Shown: in pieces, positions 62,110 to 64,000 of the stretch
Numbering within the stretch: position 1 is the first letter of the stretch
Layout: every line of letters starts with the position of its first letter
Source of the DNA: Dyadobacter sp. CY312
GTDB taxonomy: Bacteria > Bacteroidota > Bacteroidia > Cytophagales > Spirosomataceae
DNA length: 64,000 bases
Assembly (NCBI RefSeq): GCF_021390535.1
Contig: NZ_JAJUXG010000005.1
Location: forward strand, 124,001 to 188,000
Direction of reading: 5' to 3'
The notes under the pieces: model-generated
What the model was told of the DNA's origin: nothing
Databases searched by the model: none
The model's input: only the letters and a program-made list of their open reading frames with translations
Position numbers and translations under genes: made by a program

Positions 62110-63057
62110 ATGAAACCATTCACCTACGAGCGCGTGGAAACGCCTGCGCAGGCTGCGGCAGCGGCAGGCAAACCGGGAGCAAAATTCCTGGCCGGTGGCA
62201 CCAACCTTCTTGATCTGATGAAATTGCAGATCGAGACGCCAACCCATCTGATCGATATCGGGAGGATCGGACTTGATAGAATTCAGCCAACAATTGATGG
62301 TGGGCTCAGGATCGGGGCAATGGTTCGCAATACAGACCTCGCCGCCGATGAGCGGGTACGAGCAGATTATGCTATTTTGTCAAGGGCGCTGCTGGCAGGT
62401 GCATCCGGACAGCTTCGCAATAAAGCGACAACGGCGGGTAATCTTTTGCAGCGCACCCGCTGCCCATACTTTTATGATACCAACCAGCCATGTAACAAGC
62501 GATCACCCGGAAGTGGATGTTCTGCGATTGCCGGTTTCAGCCGCCAGTTGGCTGTTATTGGTTGCAGTGATACGTGCATAGCCACGCACCCGAGTGATAT
62601 GGCGGTTGCCATGATGGCTCTGGACGCTATTGTCGAAACCGTAAAACCGGATGGGAAGACGCGACAAATCCCAATTTCCGAGTTTTACTGGCTTCCTGGC
62701 AAAACGCCGCATTTGGAAACAACGCTGGAAAAAAATGAATTGATCACCGCTGTGGTGTTACCAGCACCGGTTGGTGGAATCCATGTCTATCATAAAGTGA
62801 GAGACCGGGCTTCCTACGCCTTTGCACTTGTTTCAGTGGGCGCGATTCTGTTTAAGGATGGCAGTGGAAAGATCGCTGTTGGCGGAGTTGCGCCCAAACC
62901 GTGGCGTAACACTTCTGCCGAGAAATTGATCCGGTCAGGCGCAAAAGAATTTACATCCAAGCTCATGGAAGGCGCCAGACCTACCGGTGAAAATGCTTTT
63001 AAGCTCACTCTTGTAGAGCGCACCATTGACGGGACTTTAAAAGAAAACAGGAGCTGA
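62110..63057 (+). CDS. paoB: Aldehyde oxidoreductase FAD-binding subunit (PaoB/YagS-like)
   Basis: A 315-residue FAD-binding subunit. The FAD motif [11 protein letters not shown] (residues 30-40) and the [10 protein letters not shown] segment are present. The cluster [20 protein letters not shown] then C supplies the extra [4Fe-4S] site seen in PaoB and absent from common xanthine dehydrogenase FAD subunits. The C-terminal CO-dehydrogenase flavoprotein domain follows ([14 protein letters not shown]...GGVAPKPWR). It passes electrons between molybdenum/2Fe-2S and FAD. Confidence 0.93.
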   Translation: MKPFTYERVETPAQAAAAAGKPGAKFLAGGTNLLDLMKLQIETPTHLIDIGRIGLDRIQPTIDGGLRIGAMVRNTDLAADERVRADYAILSRALLAGASGQLRNKATTAGNLLQRTRCPYFYDTNQPCNKRSPGSGCSAIAGFSRQLAVIGCSDTCIATHPSDMAVAMMALDAIVETVKPDGKTRQIPISEFYWLPGKTPHLETTLEKNELITAVVLPAPVGGIHVYHKVRDRASYAFALVSVGAILFKDGSGKIAVGGVAPKPWRNTSAEKLIRSGAKEFTSKLMEGARPTGENAFKLTLVERTIDGTLKENRS

Positions 63058-63058
63058 T

Positions 63059-64000
63059 ATGAAATTTGAAACACCTGCGGGTATCAACCCGATTGACCAG
63101 CTTAAAGTCGTAGGCAAACCTGCTGACCGTATTGAGGGACCCTTGAAAACAACAGGCAGCGCAAGATATGCTTACGAATATCATGGAGAGGTAACCAATG
63201 CCGCCTACGGGTACATACTTGGTTCGGCGATCTCCAAAGGTAGCATCACACGGATTGACCAGTCGGTGGCGAAGGCAGCACCCGGCGTACTGGCTATTGT
63301 CACGGCCGAAAACGCAGGACCATTGCAAACAGGTAAATTTTATGTCAGCCGTTTTTTGGCAGGCCCACAGATTGATCACTACCATCAGGCTGTCGCCGTT
63401 GTTGTGGCAGAAACTTTTGAGCAGGCTCGCTACGCAGCTTCCCTTTTGAAAGTAGGTTATAAAAAATCAAAAGGTTCTTTCGATCTCGAAGCGCTCAAAG
63501 ACTCCGCCCAACAGCCCGCGCCATCCCAGTTCGGGCCACCACCACAGACGCTTACGGGTGATTTCGAAGGTGCATTCAAAACCGCCCAGGTGACACTGGA
63601 TGAAATTTATACCACACCGGATCAGGCACACGCCATGATGGAGCCTCATGCGACCATTGCCAAATGGGAGGGAGACAAGCTTACCTGCTGGTGTTCCATT
63701 CAGCAGATGAACTGGGGCGTACGTGACCTGGCCAATATTCTTGGAATACCAAAGGAGAACGTGCGGTTGATCGCATCTTACATTGGCGGAGGGTTTGGCG
63801 GGAAAGGTACAGTACTGGCTGATCTTGTAGCAGCCAGCCTTGCTGCGCGGGCGGTAGGCCGTCCGGTTAAACTGGCATTGCAGCGCCCATTGATGTTTAA
63901 TAATACGATTCACCGTCCCAAAACCATTCAGCGTATCCGCATCGGGGCTGATCGTGATGGCAGGATAACAGCCATTGGTCACGAAAGCTGGTCGGGCAAC
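63059..64000 (+). CDS. paoC: Aldehyde oxidoreductase molybdenum-binding subunit (PaoC/YagR-like), partial
   Basis: The start (MKFETPAGINPI) overlaps nothing and lies one base after the paoB stop. The 314 visible residues contain the Ald_Xan_dh_C domain (about 20-135, VVGKPADRIEGPLKTTGSAR, GYILGSAISKGSI) and the start of the molybdopterin-cytosine-dinucleotide domain (MMEPHATIAKWEGDKLTCWC, IGGGFGGKGTVLADLVAASL). The gene is cut off by the window edge; the active-site Glu would lie beyond it. It should oxidise aldehydes in the periplasm together with PaoA and PaoB. Confidence 0.93.
   Translation, partial: MKFETPAGINPIDQLKVVGKPADRIEGPLKTTGSARYAYEYHGEVTNAAYGYILGSAISKGSITRIDQSVAKAAPGVLAIVTAENAGPLQTGKFYVSRFLAGPQIDHYHQAVAVVVAETFEQARYAASLLKVGYKKSKGSFDLEALKDSAQQPAPSQFGPPPQTLTGDFEGAFKTAQVTLDEIYTTPDQAHAMMEPHATIAKWEGDKLTCWCSIQQMNWGVRDLANILGIPKENVRLIASYIGGGFGGKGTVLADLVAASLAARAVGRPVKLALQRPLMFNNTIHRPKTIQRIRIGADRDGRITAIGHESWSGN

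Overview
The window looks like chromosomal DNA from a Bacteroidota member of the order Cytophagales (a Dyadobacter- or Spirosoma-like bacterium is my inference). The reasons are two SusC/SusD pairs with FecI-type sigma and FecR anti-sigma genes, many lipoproteins, secreted enzymes fused to PKD, cytochrome c and carbohydrate-binding modules, and promoter-like TAnnTTTG boxes in place of sigma-70 -10 elements. There is no phage, plasmid or CRISPR array. There is one tRNA gene.

Layout. 0.1-9.2 kb holds housekeeping and accessory genes (SDR, fatty-acid hydroxylase, VOC, AraC, OmpA, Rnk/GreA-like) and several unknowns, with a dead NTF2-like gene at 7.35-7.75 kb. 9.8-10.7 kb is a universal stress protein. 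10.8-18.6 kb, all minus strand, is SusCD locus 1: sigma factor, FecR, SusC with an STN domain, SusD and an endonuclease/exonuclease/phosphatase (EEP) lipoprotein. 19-26.8 kb has a GT39-type glycosyltransferase, a PhoX-like lipoprotein, an imelysin-like/di-haem peroxidase fusion, an alkaline phosphatase and a PorT-like porin. 27.2-29.8 kb starts with tRNA-Asp(GUC), followed by a broken tyrosine recombinase, a Crp/Fnr regulator and an epimerase, which looks like the scar of an integrated element. 29.8-39 kb is a mixed region: EamA transporter, a double GNAT, LysR regulators, ABC-F ATPase, a broken glycoside hydrolase tail, an SRPBCC protein and DedA. 39.5-52.9 kb, all minus strand, is SusCD locus 2: sigma, FecR, SusC, SusD, DUF5018 lipoprotein, metallophosphoesterase, a paralogous EEP protein and a PQQ-type dehydrogenase with PKD, cytochrome c and CBM modules. 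53-56 kb carries an exported ADP-ribosylglycohydrolase and a Tat-exported Gfo/Idh/MocA oxidoreductase. 56-64 kb carries SDR, AraC, a frameshifted cupin, an MBL-fold hydrolase, another AraC, a double carboxymuconolactone-decarboxylase protein and the start of a PaoABC-type molybdenum aldehyde oxidoreductase operon that runs off the right edge.

How the genes fit together. Both SusCD loci carry the full cell-surface signalling chain (STN-domain SusC to FecR to sigma factor) but no recognisable polysaccharide-degrading enzyme. Both have paralogous EEP phosphodiesterase-like proteins, and locus 2 also has a metallophosphoesterase. With PhoX-like and PhoA-like proteins between them, the theme suggests uptake of phosphoester- or sugar-phosphate-containing substrates; this is inference. 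In both loci the fecR-susC gap holds an intrinsic terminator pointing against the operon, about 120 bases from the susC start, as expected if each susC leader is overlapped by a cis-antisense RNA. That is the most interesting regulatory signal I found.

Gene decay is visible at five places (NTF2-like gene, ATG-TAG ORF, integrase, glycoside hydrolase tail, cupin).
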